From the NCBI RefSeq assembly GCF_026914185.1, contig NC_070565.1, positions 3,782,001 to 3,846,000 on the forward strand: a stretch of DNA of 64,000 nt, given 5' to 3'. Each line of letters begins with the position of its first letter. Position 1 is the first letter of the stretch. Below the pieces are notes generated by a model. The model was not told where the DNA came from. It made no database searches and was given only the letters and a program-made list of their open reading frames with translations. The translations under genes were made by a program, and so were the position numbers. The DNA comes from Puccinia triticina. Lineage: Eukaryota > Basidiomycota > Pucciniomycetes > Pucciniales > Pucciniaceae. Shown here piece after piece: positions 23,122 through 34,819 of the stretch.

Positions 23122-23199
23122 GAGGTTGTGGGTTCAATACCCACTTCACTCGGATCATACTTTTCACAAGTTCAATACTTGTTTCAAGAAATTTCTAGG

Positions 23200-24402
23200 A
23201 AAGTTTGGGAGCCAGCCTTTCTCCAGGATGGCAGGAGGTTTTCCAGTGGTTGAGTGTATACTGGTGCAGTAAGCTAGCTCAAGAATTGGTAGAAGTGAGA
23301 CCCAGTCATGAGTACATCACAGGAGCAGGTCAACGTTCTGTTGACAATCCGTCTTTGCGTCCCCCAAACGTTTCTTTCCTCCGCAGGGGGCAACGTTCTG
23401 ACGCGGTCAGAAATTACCAAGAAAATATGAGCTGGCGTGGTTTCAGTTGTCACAACAGCATCCCAGCGAAGAGGGGCGGGAGCGCCGACGTTGCTGGACC
23501 AACAAGGGTTCCGCACCTTTGTTTGCCAATCACTCCGGCAACGCTAGGTTGACGCCTTTCCCTCTGCGCTCTAGAAGAGCGTCGAGGGATTGAGCCCACA
23601 ACGTTGGCAAGGGGTCAATCCCGTAGGTGCCAATTGGCAAAAGGAACTCCTGTGGGCTCGAACCCATAGTTGAGTCTACCAATGGGCTTCCTGTCAAGGA
23701 GCTTCTTCCCCCTTGTACTACACAACACTGGCTATACCTCTTAAGTAGAATTTCACTTTCTATACCAAAGCAAACCAGATTGCTTCCACCGTTCCACAAA
23801 AAAAAAAACATCAAAGGCAAAAAAAAATAAAAAAATAAAAAAGTCAAAATCAAGCTGTCTCCTTGAACACTCACTTGGCAAAACATCTTTGCAGGTGGGC
23901 GCAGGAAAGCAAAAAAAAAAAAAATTCTGCAACCTGAGCGCTGAGAACCGGTTGGTTGGACCATCCTGTTCTAGAAACGCCCAAGTTGGGGGACCTTGCT
24001 GTCAACGGGAATTTTAGATTAATGAAAACATCTTTTTGACGTTTTGTCAAGACGTCCCAGGAACCCAGACATCCTGTTGATGATCACGTCCTCAAAGCGT
24101 TGTTTGGACGCTGGAGCAGGCTGTCCTTGGAACCCAAGCGTCCTATCAATCGCATGGCTTCAGCGAATGACCTACGGACGCCGGTGAAAGCGTCAGGATA
24201 ACCCAGGTATCCCAAGAACGGCTGGGTTGAGGCCATTGTCCTCTCAACACCAAGCCTTCCGTCAAGAGGACTTTGACGTCCTAGCAACCCCAGATGCTGC
24301 AACCACCGCGGTTGGCAAGGACGTCAATGAAAAAATGCTGTCTAAAAAGCGTCCTACGGCCAATGAGACGACCTTAACGTTCCATGGCGGTCCTAGCGGT
24401 TG
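23200..24402. other. Unassigned, fairly GC-rich sequence
   Basis: Repeated gacgtc/gcgtcc motifs are scattered between 24040 and 24420, but no frame, terminus or duplication could be recognised. Confidence 0.35.
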
Positions 24403-27400
24403 CTAGACGCGAGATTCCTGCAACCGTTCTGGGAACATACCGAGTTCTCTCAATTGCTCCTGTGGTGTATATCCATCATTGTCTTTGAATTCCAGTCCAT
24501 AGGCACACAATCTCCTGATCATATCTTCAAGTGTTTGGATCATCCTTTCAGCTAGACCATCAGTCTGGGGGTGGTAAGCAGTAGAAAAAGAGAGTTTTGT
24601 TCCTAGCATACTATGCAAGCCAGTCCAGAATTCAGATTTGAATTTGGGATCTCTATCAGAGATGATGATTCTTGGGATGCCAGTTCTAGGCATTACTCTG
24701 TTCCAAAAAAGTATGGCAGTGTCCATTGCAGAGTCATCCTTAAAGAAGGGCACAAATATTGGGGTCTTGGAGTATCTGTCTACTATTACCAGACAAGCAT
24801 TGAAACTAGCAGCTCCTCCAGGAGATAAGGAAGTTACCCAATCCATGTTTATCACATCCTATGGTTTAGAAGGTTCTTCTATCTTCATGAGTAGTCTAAA
24901 TCTCTTTCCTGTAGCCTTGTTGGCTTTCTGGCATCTGTCACAAGAAGAGCAATATTCACCAGTATCATGTCTCCAATTATCCCACCAGGCAGTATCAGCC
25001 ACTTTCTCTAAGGTCCTGTCTTCAGAAAGATGACCAGAGTAGACACTGTCATGGCATTCATGCAAGATGGTGTTAATGCTGTCTTTTTCAGCTAGAACCA
25101 GGACAGATTTTTTTTTTTTCTCTGAAGTAGATGAGGCCATCAAATAGAGAGAATCTTCCTTCATCACATAACTTTCTCCAAAGTTCCTGCAGAGAGTTTT
25201 CCAGTTGGGAATCTTTGGCATCTTTCAGCAACAGCTCAGACAAGATAACAGTGTTCTTATCTTGTTGGTAACCTTCTCTCACTGAGTCAAAGAACTCATT
25301 CTTGAAATTAGAGAAATGGATGCCCATGATGGGGAATCTATCATCATCTTTGTCTTCAGGGTCATAAGCAGGGTTACTTGGATCATTTGGAAAAGCCCAT
25401 CTGCTGAGTCCATCTGCATTCTTGTGAATATTCCCATCTCTGTGGATTATGTTCATATTGCCTCTGTATTCCTGAATAGCAATCTGCCACCTGAGCATGT
25501 GTCTGTTGGGAGTCTTCATGTTCAGCAGTGATTTCAAAGCTGTGCAATCTGTTACAACATGAAATACACTGCCATCCAAGTAGTAATGAAGTTTTTCCAG
25601 GGCCCAAACCAGGCATAAGCATTCAATTTGACTAGCACCATATCTTGTCTCACTGTCCTTTATTTGCCTGGACATGAAAACAATAGGTGCCTCTTTTCTT
25701 ACTCCATCAATGACCTGGACTTGATGTAAAGCAGCACCTAGGCCAGTCATGCTAGCATCTACATACAGTGTGAAGGGTTGTTCCCAGTCAGTAAACAGTA
25801 GCAATGGAGCTGTGGTCAGTTTCTCTTTTAACAAGTTGTAGGCTACTATCCTATGATGAGTCATCTCATATATGAAATCAATCCTAGTCAACTCAGTAGG
25901 AGGATTTTCTATCTCAGCAAACTTCTCAATGTGCTTTCTGTAATAACCAGAAAAACCAAGAAAATATTGCATTTCTTTCCCGCTACTAGGTACAGGCTTT
26001 TGGAGGACAGCAGCTACTTTATTTTGATCTATCCCAATAGCAATTCCAGAAACAAGATGTCCCAGAGCTTTGATCTGGTCAAATCCAAAGTTACACTTCT
26101 TCAGGGAGATTTTCATGTTCATATTGATGACAACTTCAAGTATCCTGTCTATTCTAGTAAGGTGTTCTTGCCAATTATTAGACATAATGATAATATCATC
26201 AATGTAGATAATGACCCACTTCTCATCAATCTCTTACCTGAATTCAATGTCCATCATCCTTTGGAAATGAGAGGGGGAATTATTTATCCCAAAGGGCATC
26301 CTTAGGTACTCATAGATTCATTTGTGCATAATGATTCTAAGCAAATGTCTGGAATCTTCTGCAATGTCATTCTGATGGAAACCTTTGAGTACATGCATGC
26401 TAGTCAGGAATTTAGATTTGGCTAGGTTGTTCAGAGTCTCACTGGTTTTAGGAATGGGATATCTGTCTGAAGCAGTGTAAGAGTTCAAATCTCTGAAGTC
26501 TCCTACCATTCTGGACTTTCCATTATGCCAGGCAATGATTACAGGAGTGGTGATCTCAACTACCTCATTGTGGCCAACCTTCCTCAGAACATTCAGGTTC
26601 ACTAGCTCTTCAATATGTTGCTCAAGAGCTTCTCTGCTTTTGGGGCTGTCATGATAAGGAGGTCTTTGTCAGATTCTGGAACAGGGAGCTGACCGCTTTC
26701 TCTCATGTGGGTTTCTCTTTTAGGCAAAACAAGTTCTGTGGCAATAACCAGCCTTGTCTTGAATTGACACAATGTATTGTCTGTAATATTTCACCGTAGC
26801 TTTGGCAAACAATGTTTCAGCCTTCAACCCTGACTCTTTGCCAGGTGTGGCAACTGTACGTTCCGAACCCTGAGAACCTCAGTGAGATTGAAAGCCTGAT
26901 TTGTCGGACCCCCAACCAGTCAGTACACTGACTTGTGCCTATAAAATTTGGTCGCTTCTCCCTCAGGAGCTAAACAATCATCCTCTTTTTCTTCACTTCA
27001 ATCAGATTACCAACCAACAGCTACCCTATCAATAATCACAGTTTTAAACTTTACTCTCTCAAAATTCAACTTCCAACTTAGGCTTAACCTTGTCCTTGCA
27101 AATCTTCAATCTTACACTGCCGATCTTGCCCTAATCTTTTTCACCAATAAATCTTGATTTTCATTCCACTCACGCTACCTCACGTGCTCCATCACCTGCC
27201 ATAATCCCCAAATCTCTTGCTAGTGTTTCACAATCTTTTTACCTTTACATCATTGGCCCATTTCTTCAGGCCTATTCTTATCACACATTTTTCCATCTCT
27301 AAAGCTTCTTGGCTAGCCTTACCCTTTCTCTCAGGTAAGAGCAGTAACTTTTTCAAGGCCATCTCTTTCTTTGATTCATAAGATCATTACCTAACTTGAA

Positions 27401-27791
27401 ATAAAAATCTCAGTTCTTCTGAATCTCTCAGTCTTCTGAGAAGAGAAGGGTAAGGCCTTTCAGTTGTTAGTTTGAGGTGAACTTCATGGCCTTTGATGGC
27501 ACCAAGGGGCTGGTTAGTGTTGGAGAAAGAAAGCTTGTTATTATAGAGAACTTCAAACAGCTTGTCTTTCTGTTCAATGGTCAGCTTATCACTGAACTTG
27601 GCTTCACAGAGTTCCTCCACAATAAATTGCTGCAGTTGGGGATGGGACTTCTTTACAGCAGAAATTTCATTGGAAGGACTCATTTTCTCCAGATGATGAG
27701 ATTTAAAACTTAATTTCTTCCTCTTATTCTCATTTCCAATGGTAAAGAATCTCTCTTTACTGTTTGTGATATCAAAACCATACAGAGACAT
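24403..27791 (-). pseudogene. Ty3/gypsy Pol, broken
   Basis: Domains appear in gypsy order on the minus strand. First is a pre-RT spacer (27431-27791). Then comes RT with RMVGDFRDLNSYTASDRYPIP and an intact YIDD near 26200. RNase H follows (LYVDASMTGLGAALHQ.., TDCTALKSLL, NADGLSR). Next is the integrase zinc finger (HECHDSVYSGH..CSSCDRC) and the core with D/D/E (VDRYSK, SDRDPKF, GLAER). It is disabled by TGA at 26318, TAA at 26234, TAG at 24859, a frameshift in an A-run near 25110, truncation near 24470, and a solo LTR at 26667-27430. No protease is visible between this and the gag to the right, so that part is deleted. Confidence 0.9.
26667..27430 (+). mobile_element. Solo LTR inside gypsy Pol, 764 bp
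   Basis: It starts TGTCAGATTCTGG and ends GAATCTCTCA, with a 5-bp duplication GTCTT at 26662-26666 and 27431-27435. A TATA box (cctataaaat) is at about 26937. Removing it rejoins the pre-RT spacer with RT in frame. Confidence 0.88.
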
Positions 27792-27800
27792 GTAATCATT

Positions 27801-28420
27801 TCAAAGTATATTTTGATGATGTTGTTCATGATGGACATTCTGGAAAGGATTATTGTATAAGAGATGTGGGGGCTGTTCTCTGTCATCTGGTATTACCAAG
27901 GAATCTAGCTTTGAGTTCACAGAATTTACTACAGAAGATATGTCACTGAATCTCCTCTTAGATTGTTCAAATCTGTTGTGCCAATTTGCATGAAGATCAT
28001 TGATCTGATTGCCAATGGATGAAAAGTTTTTGCTCACTTTCTCTTCAAATTCTTTCAGATTCTGACCAATTGTATCCATGTTGGAATGACATTGGGATTC
28101 ATTTACCAGAATCAAGTCTTGGACTTCTCAAATTTCTCATCCATGTGTTTTTTCAGTTGCTCTAACACATTGTTGCTCACAGTGGACTTCTCTCTGGCAT
28201 TTTCTCCTATGTTGTTCAGGATTTGGTCAAGTAAAAAGGGAATGAAATCATTTTTAAACAGATCAAGAATGGAATGATTCAGGACATCTTTAAAATTGTT
28301 AACACAAGATTCAAGAAGAGTGCCAGGAATGGTTTCAATTGTACCAGATAATTCAGAGAGAAATTTAGAGAACAAAACTTGTAATGTTTCTTCTAGAAAC
28401 AAAGGGCCATTTCTAGACAT
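27801..28420 (-). pseudogene. Gypsy Gag remnant, coiled coil
   Basis: Two overlapping frames (28112-28420 and 27801-28115) give an alpha-helical, charged protein (LLDQILNNIGENAREKS.., LKEFEEKVSKNFSSIGNQINDLHANW). A frameshift near 28112 separates them. It lies directly upstream of the Pol remnant on the same strand, which supports gag; no zinc knuckle remains. Confidence 0.55.
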
Positions 28421-28527
28421 TTCATTGTTGAGATTATTGAGAAAAAACTCTCTATTTGAGGGGTCAGAGAGATTGTCAATATCTAAACTAAGACCTAATG
28501 GGTAATCACTACTAAGGGAACTTTTAT

Positions 28528-28760
28528 GTCAGCCACAGAGTACATGTCACAGTACCTTACACGTACTAAGTACCTGCAATAGTTCACATTATATATAGTA
28601 CATTCCTTTTACACCTTTATTACATATGTAAATCATTAGATACAAGCTTAAGAATGTACTCTTGTTATACATTACTTTATAGATAACCATAGTTAAATAA
28701 AGTTACCATAATTTACTGTTGTTATAAGAGTTAAGTTACGTGCAAACAGTAAGATTACAA
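28528..28760 (+). other. Possible truncated LTR start
   Basis: TGTCAGCCACAGAG at 28528 resembles the starts of other LTRs in the window (31181, and perhaps 4518). It is followed by AT-rich sequence with atatatag and is cut at 28761 by a Helitron 5' end. Confidence 0.35.
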
Positions 28761-28830
28761 TCCAAGTTTATTAAAATCACAGAAACACAGAAGGCAAGAT
28801 CAAAGCTTTTGCCTCTGCTCATTAGCAAAA
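28761..28830 (+). mobile_element. Helitron 5' end
   Basis: A|TCCAAGTTTATTAAAATC is the same terminus as at 7346 and 31520. The hAT-type element at 28831 is inserted 70 bp inside it, and its sequence resumes at 30691 (tagcaaaaatccc..). No 3' end could be assigned. Confidence 0.6.
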
Positions 28831-30690
28831 GGGGCTGGCTTTATGCCCTCCAAATATTTACTACATGCACTCCAAAAAAGGAGTGAACTTTTGTCTACTC
28901 CAATAAATGTTGGAGTGAGAAAAGTTTCACTCCAAAATTGGGCTAAATTGGAGTGTTCAGAAGTTCACTCCAATATATACTTGGAGTGAACCTTTGTTCA
29001 CTCCAAAAGTGGGCTAAATTTCAGTGTTCAGAAGTTCACTCCAATATATATTTGGAGTGAACCTTTGTTCACTCCAAAATTGGGCTAAATTGGAGTGTTC
29101 AGAAGTTCACTCCAATATATACTTGGAGTGAACCTTTGTTCACTCCAAAAGTGGGCTAAATTTCAGTGTTCAGAAGTTCACTCCAATATATATTTGGAGT
29201 GAACCTTTGTTCACTCCAAAATTGGGCTAAATTGGAGTGTTCAGAAGTTCACTCCAATCTTTATTGGAGTGAAAACCTTTGCACTCCAAAAATGGAGTAT
29301 AAAATTAGGCACTCAAACTGTGGAGTGGAGTTCAACCCACTCCATGTTTTCTTTTGGAGTGTGGACCACTGGGCACTCCAAAAAAGTGGGGCCAGTGATT
29401 CTCATTGAAAAAGAGCAGATCAATAGGCTCAGACTCACTGGAATCTTTGGGGCCTAGCCTTAAGGAGAGGAATGTGAGTGTGGTGGAAGTTTGTCTGTAG
29501 GGGGAAGGCAGGGTCTCCAAGGGTCAAAGCATGACTTTGTTGATCTGAAGGAGTTGCTTGGAGTGCATGCATGTATTTAGAATAGGTGTAAGCTCCAGTA
29601 ATTATTGGAGTGTACAGTAGTACACTCCAGTATTTATTGGAGTGTACAGTAGTACACTCCAATCTTGAAACATAAAAAGTTTTAAGATTGGAGTGCACAA
29701 GTTTCCACTCCAATTTAGCCCACTTTTTGGAGTGAACAAAGGTTCACTCCAAATATGTATTGAAGTGAGCTTCGGAACATTCCAATTTAACCCAATTTTG
29801 GAGTGAAACTTTGTTCACTACAACATTTATTGGAGGAGACACAAGTTCACTCCGAATATTTACTACATGCACTCCAAAAAAGGAGTGAACTTGTGTCTAC
29901 TCCAATAAATTTTGGAGTGAACAAAGTTTCACTCCAAAAGTGGGCTAAATTGGAGTGCTCAGAATTTCACTCCAATATATATTTGGAGTGAACCTTTGTT
30001 CACTCCAAAAGTTGGCTAAATTGGAGTATTCAGAAGTTCACTCCAATATTTATTGGAGTGAAAACTTGTGCACTCCAAAAAAATGGAGTATAAAATTAGG
30101 CACTCAAACTGTGGAGTGGAGTTCAACCCACTTCATTTTTTTTGGAGTGTGGACCACTGGGAACTCCAAAAAAGTGTGGCCAGTGATTCCTATGGAAAAA
30201 GAGAAGATAAATAGGCTCAGACTCACTGGAATCTTTGGGGCTTAGTCTTAAGGGGAGGAACGTGAGTGTGGTGGGATTTTGTCTGTAGGGGGGAGGCAGA
30301 GTCTCCAAGGGTCAAAGCACGACTTTGTTGATCTGGAGTAGTTTCTTGGAGTGCATGCATGTATTTAAAATAGGTGCACACTCCAGTATTTATTGGAGTG
30401 TGCAGTAGTACACTCCAATCTTGAACCAGACCAAGTTTCAAGATTGGAGTGCACAAGTTTCCACTCCAATAAATATTGGAGTGAACTTCTGAACACTCCA
30501 ATTTAGCCCACTTGTGGAGTGAACAAAGGTTCACTCCAAATATTTATTGGAGTGAACTTCTGAACACTCCAATTTAGCCCACATTTGGAGTGAACCTTTG
30601 TTAACTCCAATAGTTATTGGAGTAGACACAAGTTCACTCCTTTTTTGGAGTGCATGTAGCAAATATTTGGAGTGCATAAAGCCTGCCCCT
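28831..30690. mobile_element. hAT-type hairpin-array element (GGAGTG family), 1.86 kb
   Basis: Inverted ends GGGGCTGGCTTTATG / CATAAAGCCTGCCCC extend at least 44 bp with three mismatches. The duplication is TAGCAAAA (28823-28830 and 30691-30698). The interior is a dense array of GGAGTG..CACTCC hairpins, for example ggagtgaac-cttt-gttcactcc. A 71-bp period is clear at 28983, 29054, 29125 and 29196, and the right half carries the inverted units. The open frames in it only follow the repeat. Confidence 0.88.
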
Positions 30691-30698
30691 TAGCAAAA

Positions 30699-31084
30699 AT
30701 CCCATCAAAGTTCAAATTAATCCCCAAACACCCCGGAGGGCACCTTGGATTGACCCTCCAGCCCGTGCCAGCAACAGGCAAAAAAAGGTTGGTCAAAAAT
30801 GTAATCAAGGAGGCCCTAATCAAGTGATTATTGGGCTGCAGGGAGGGGGTGGGACAAAACTAGATCCCCTGGGGGGACAAACAGCTTCCCTCACACCCTT
30901 TAAGTATCCAACCCAGCTGCACAAGACCTGGTTCCTCATGCTTTGCACCCTGAGCACCTCAACTTTGGTTTCCAGAGCCCTGCGCCTGGGCAGACACAAT
31001 GCTGGCCTGTACACACTTGTTGAGTGGTTGCAGGTCAGCTCAAGGGTAAAGAGGGGAATCAGTAGACAGTACATATGCAGTACA
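30699..31084. other. Helitron remainder or unassigned
   Basis: The sequence continues from the Helitron interrupted at 28830. No gene is supported; frames on both strands overlap each other. Confidence 0.35.
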
Positions 31085-31180
31085 GTTATGTCTATGACCA
31101 ATCTGGACCAGTCATTGAGGGGACTCACATCTCCGCTCAATGACTGGTCTGTACTGGTCATTGGGACTCACATCTCCTCT
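31085..31180. repeat. GACCGG-family hairpins, left part
   Basis: Modules such as gaccagtcattgagggg / ctcaatgactggtc belong to the array family at 1860. The array is interrupted exactly here by a solo LTR and continues at 34338. Confidence 0.85.
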
Positions 31181-32221
31181 TGTCAGCCTTAGAGATACAT
31201 CAAGTATCCAAAAGACTGCAATAACTTAGTAAATAATAATAATTATTAAATTATTATTGCAGAATCAGATTCCTCATCATATATTAAGGGGGGTCACCCA
31301 ATTAAAGTACCCCCTTATTCCTATTCCTTAATGTACTAATTGTATAAATAAGAATTGGCCCCAGAAAGCGCCCAAAAATAGTATTACATACAAAAATTTA
31401 GTAAAACAAACAACGTACATAAAATTAAACTGTTGTACATTAATGAGTAATATTACTCGTGTAAAAATACCCCGTGAAAGTATTATGTAGACTTCTACTG
31501 AAGCTCTTTCACATGACAATCTAAGTTTATTAAAACCACAGATTCACCAAAAAAAAATTCAAGGGTTTCCCCTATACCCAAGCAATCACAAAAAACAAAA
31601 AAAGAAACAAGCTAAACCAACAAATAAACATAAAATACCACTTATAATAGACTAATATACAAGAGAAGCAATAGATTTAACAAACTCCCAGCCTGTGACA
31701 TGCCACAGGTGAAAAGAGACCGGTGTTAACCCGCTCAGCCTGGCGCAAGTGCGTGGGGCAAAAGTTGGGGCTGGAAACCCTTCAGCCAATTGCAAGTGCA
31801 ATTGGGGAGGGGGAGGATCACCACCAGTGCTCTGCAAATGCAGGAGCAGGGTGGATCACCTGGGGCATAAACCTCGGTGCAGGAGAAGCCCCCTTTTATA
31901 TTCAAGCAGTCTGATTTCAGTGACTACGCCACTGTGAGCGTTGCAAGGTGATGGTTGCAATGATACATACAGCAATTCCAAACTCGGGCTTGCTTGTATC
32001 CATAGCCACTGTCACTACTCCTGAAGCCTACCAACCCAAGCCACGGCAATGCACAAGTCAAGGAGCCAATGACGGCCGGGAAGGTGCAGCTGACCAAACT
32101 GTTTCTCTTCTGACTTCAAGTTCCAGGAACTCGGCATGCTGATCACCTCATCTACAGTCGGGCCAACAAAGTGCTTACGGATACCAGCCCGACCGGCCCC
32201 AGAGATTTTATTCGGGCTGGA

Positions 32222-32830
32222 ATATGTTCACCAGCTGGCCGAGAGGTCTTCCTCTTGGTCGGCTGGTATACATACACCAGCTCGCCAAGAGGGATTCCTC
32301 TCGGCGGGCTGGTATACACACACCAGCTCGCCGAGAGGGCTTCCTCTCGGCGGGCTGGTATACATACACCAGCTCGCCAAGAGGGATTCCTCTCGGCGGG
32401 CTGGTATACACACACCAGCTCGCCGAGAGGGCTTCCTCTCGGCGGGCTGGAATACATACACCAACTCGCCGAGAGGGCTTCCTCTCGGCGGGCTGGAATA
32501 AGATCACCGGCTCGCCGAGAGGGCTTCCTCTCGGCGGGCTGGTATACACACACCAGCTCGCCGAGAGGGATTCCTCTCGGCGGGCTGGTATACACACACC
32601 AGCTCGCCGAGAGGGCTTCCTCTCGGCGGGCTGGTATACACCAGCTTGCCGACAGGGCTTCCTCTCGGCGGGCTGGTATACGCTCACCAGCTCGCCGAGA
32701 GGAAGCCCTCTTGGCGGGCTGGGATACATTCACCAGCTCGCCGAGAGGGCTTCCTCTCGGCGGGCTGGAATAAGTTTACCACCTCGCCAAGAGGGCTTCC
32801 CCTCGGCGGGCTGGTATACATATATCAGCT
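32222..32830. repeat. 46-bp double-hairpin array (GCCGAGAGG family)
   Basis: About twelve units, each made of two abutting hairpins: GCCGAGAGG-gctt-CCTCTCGGC, then CTGGT-atacacac-ACCAG. The family differs in sequence from the GACCGG and GGAGTG arrays but has the same design. Long open frames (to 286 codons plus, 193 minus) cross it on both strands. They encode a degenerate repeat (RREGFLSAGWYTHTSSP-like) and reflect the palindrome, not a gene. Confidence 0.93.
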
Positions 32831-32884
32831 CGCTAGAGCCTACTTGGCAGCAAAAAATATCCGCACCCGCGGGTATTTGCCGCA

Positions 32885-32999
32885 GGTACCCGGGTACCTG
32901 CTTTCTGCCACCTCAACAGGTGCGGGTGCGGGTGCGGGTGTTGAGAATCCCGGGTTTTCATGGAGAGGTACCCGCACCTGTGGCGGGTACCCGGGTACC
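32885..32999. repeat. Pair of perfect 14-bp palindromes
   Basis: GGTACCCGGGTACC occurs at 32885-32898 and 32986-32999. The flanks are inverted relative to each other (ccgcaggtaccc / gcaccagg-type), with tgcggg repeats between. The pair may be the ends of a small foldback insert in the Helitron. Confidence 0.7.
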
Positions 33000-34337
33000 A
33001 AGTGACATCTTTAGTGTGGGGGTATTTCCGAGCCTTTATAATCTCAGCATTAAAGCATCTTTGTCATCTTTTGGTGAATCTTGAGGATTCAAAATGGACA
33101 ATATGCCTTCAAGGATGATGTTGCGTGGTTTTACTGAGTGGGAGATTCTGGAGTGTTCCCAGATAAACAAAAAAGGAGATTACAAGGTATGTGTATATGG
33201 AACTGAGCAGCAATTTCTCTGTTTCTTTTTCATTTTTGTTGGCCCAGGTGCACGTAGTGTGATGGGTCTAAGAGCCTCTAGAATGTGCTTTAACACAGCC
33301 AGCTGTACCAGGTGTTCTTTATGTGCTCTGTTTGCGTAGCGTTAGCAAAAATCCCACAGAATTTCAATCAAGCCACTATGAGTAAGCAGGATTCCAGTGT
33401 CCACTACACTGGACCACATCTGCGCTCCAGTTAGCTGAGCTGGCCCACTACAAAAAGTGCATGTTAAACTCATTATCATCTTACCCTTGCTGGCCACTCT
33501 CAATGTTTATGGTCAGAATCTGAAGTACAACAAGATGGCCCCATTTCAAACTGAATTGGATGCCACTGCCACACATGAGTATTGCAAACTTGGAAGGATA
33601 AATTATTAGGAATAGGATTTGTGGGTGAAAATTGAATAGGTTGAACCCCCAAAAGTGCAGCGGCGAAGCCGCCTTGGACTCTAGTTGGTTATAAACATGT
33701 CATGTGACAGAGTCAGGGAAATTAGTCTATTACAATACAATTAAATTACCCACAGCCAAGCCCTTTTCACGGCTACACCCCTGGATACTCCCATAGGGAG
33801 AAAAGGACTCAGTGTTTACGCCTACTGAAGTCCCCTCTATAAATAGAGGCCTATTTGGTCGTCCAGAAAAGATCCCCCAGACCATTCACCTCCCATAAAC
33901 TGTAAGTTTGCCGTGAATATTCTCCTTTGCTACATTTGTAGCCACTTTTCCTTATAAACCATCCCCAGCACGTAAAATCCACTGGATTAAACCCTTTAAA
34001 TCATCAAAAATCCCTTATCAGTATATTTAAAGCTTTATCCTTATAAGTAGTTGCCGTAAGACCACCGCCTCTGTCAAGCAGCCAATCAGTTTAAGCGCTT
34101 ACCACCTACTTTTACGCCAAATTAATTCCCTGTAATGAATAATTACATATTATTAATTACATAATTAATTCCTCCTCTGTTACAGAGTGTTAAAACCCTT
34201 GTAGTGGCCATATTAGCCACGTAACAAGTTTGGTAACTTAAATTACCAGTGTTTATATCAGTACAGTTATAGTACTAGGGCCCAAAACCCTTATTTTGAC
34301 GGGTTTTCTGCCCTAAGTTTCATAAACAGAGCTGTCA

Positions 34338-34440
34338 CCTCTCCATGACCGGCCTTTGCCGGTCATTGAGGGAACACATCTCCGCTCGATGACTGGTCTT
34401 TGCCGGTCATTGTGGTGACTCACATCTCTGGATGACCTTT
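34338..34440. repeat. GACCGG-family hairpins, right part
   Basis: This is the continuation of 31085-31180 after the solo LTR: ctccatgaccggcctttgccggtcattgaggg and a second module. Confidence 0.85.
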
Positions 34441-34790
34441 AATCAGACCGGTGTGGTAGACAGAAAAGTGGAAAAATGAAAAGTTTTTTCTATGCCACAT
34501 AATTACTCATACTAGGCCTCCAGATACCATCAAATGAACCCCAGAAATGGATATTACGGCCAATTGCACCCCTAGTCACCACTGGAAGCACCCCTGGACC
34601 CCCTCTAATGTGCAAGTTACACCTCATGGACACCTATCACATGGCCAGCCCCAGTAACTCAGCTGTCAGCTGCCTCAACCCAAGTTTCACAGTATTACAC
34701 TTATACATATCACAGGATACAAACATAAATCTCCCTTTCAGGCTACACCCATTAAATATTAGCTAAATACACTCCTTTATATACATAGTA
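34441..34790. other. No supported feature
   Basis: AT-rich sequence between the hairpin array and the Helitron 3' end. Confidence 0.4.
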
Positions 34791-34794
34791 CTAG

Positions 34795-34819
34795 AGAACT
34801 CGCGGCGACGCGCCGCGAG
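34795..34819 (-). terminator. Helitron 3' terminal hairpin
   Basis: actcgcggcgacgcgccgcgagt is a near-perfect palindrome four bases inside the CTAG end. In Helitrons this hairpin acts as the rolling-circle termination signal. Confidence 0.85.

Larger units (their letters stand above)
31520..33684 (+). mobile_element. Complete non-autonomous Helitron, 2165 bp
   Basis: The 5' end is TCTAAGTTTATTAAAACC. The 3' end is CTAG, preceded by hairpin CGGC-GAA-GCCG. The insertion lies exactly between A and T of CAA^TTGG; the intact site is seen in the sister LTR near 58300. There is no target duplication. No Rep/helicase is encoded. The interior contains a block shared with 12481-12816, a 46-bp hairpin array and a pair of KpnI/SmaI-like palindromes. 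Confidence 0.93.
31181..34337 (+). mobile_element. Solo LTR (TGTCAGCC family), split by a Helitron
   Basis: It starts TGTCAGCCTTAGAG and ends GAGCTGTCA. It is flanked by a 5-bp duplication CCTCT (31176-31180 and 34338-34342). Without the Helitron it is 992 bp, almost the same as the copy at 57399-58823 without its MITEs. A TATA-like ctataaatag lies at about 33836, consistent with U3 promoter function. It was inserted into a GACCGG hairpin array. Confidence 0.92.

Noticed and set aside
24000..24468. Helitron 5' end closing a 19.3-24.5 kb insertion in gypsy Pol
   Set aside because: The CTAG|T at about 19311 is suggestive, but no TC end with the known motif occurs near 24470 and part of integrase is missing between the two pieces.
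28831..30690. CRISPR-like regularly spaced repeats
   Set aside because: Units are variable, self-complementary over the whole period and lack unique spacers; the sequence is eukaryotic and framed by TIRs.
32136..33084. Long open frames on both strands over the GCCGAGAGG array (up to 286 codons)
   Set aside because: They arise because the 46-bp unit is palindromic and stop-free; proteins on both strands look alike, with no domain or start logic.
31085..34440. GACCGG array around the solo LTR as a complete TIR element
   Set aside because: I could not find inverted ends or a duplication outside the array, so it is listed only as a repeat.
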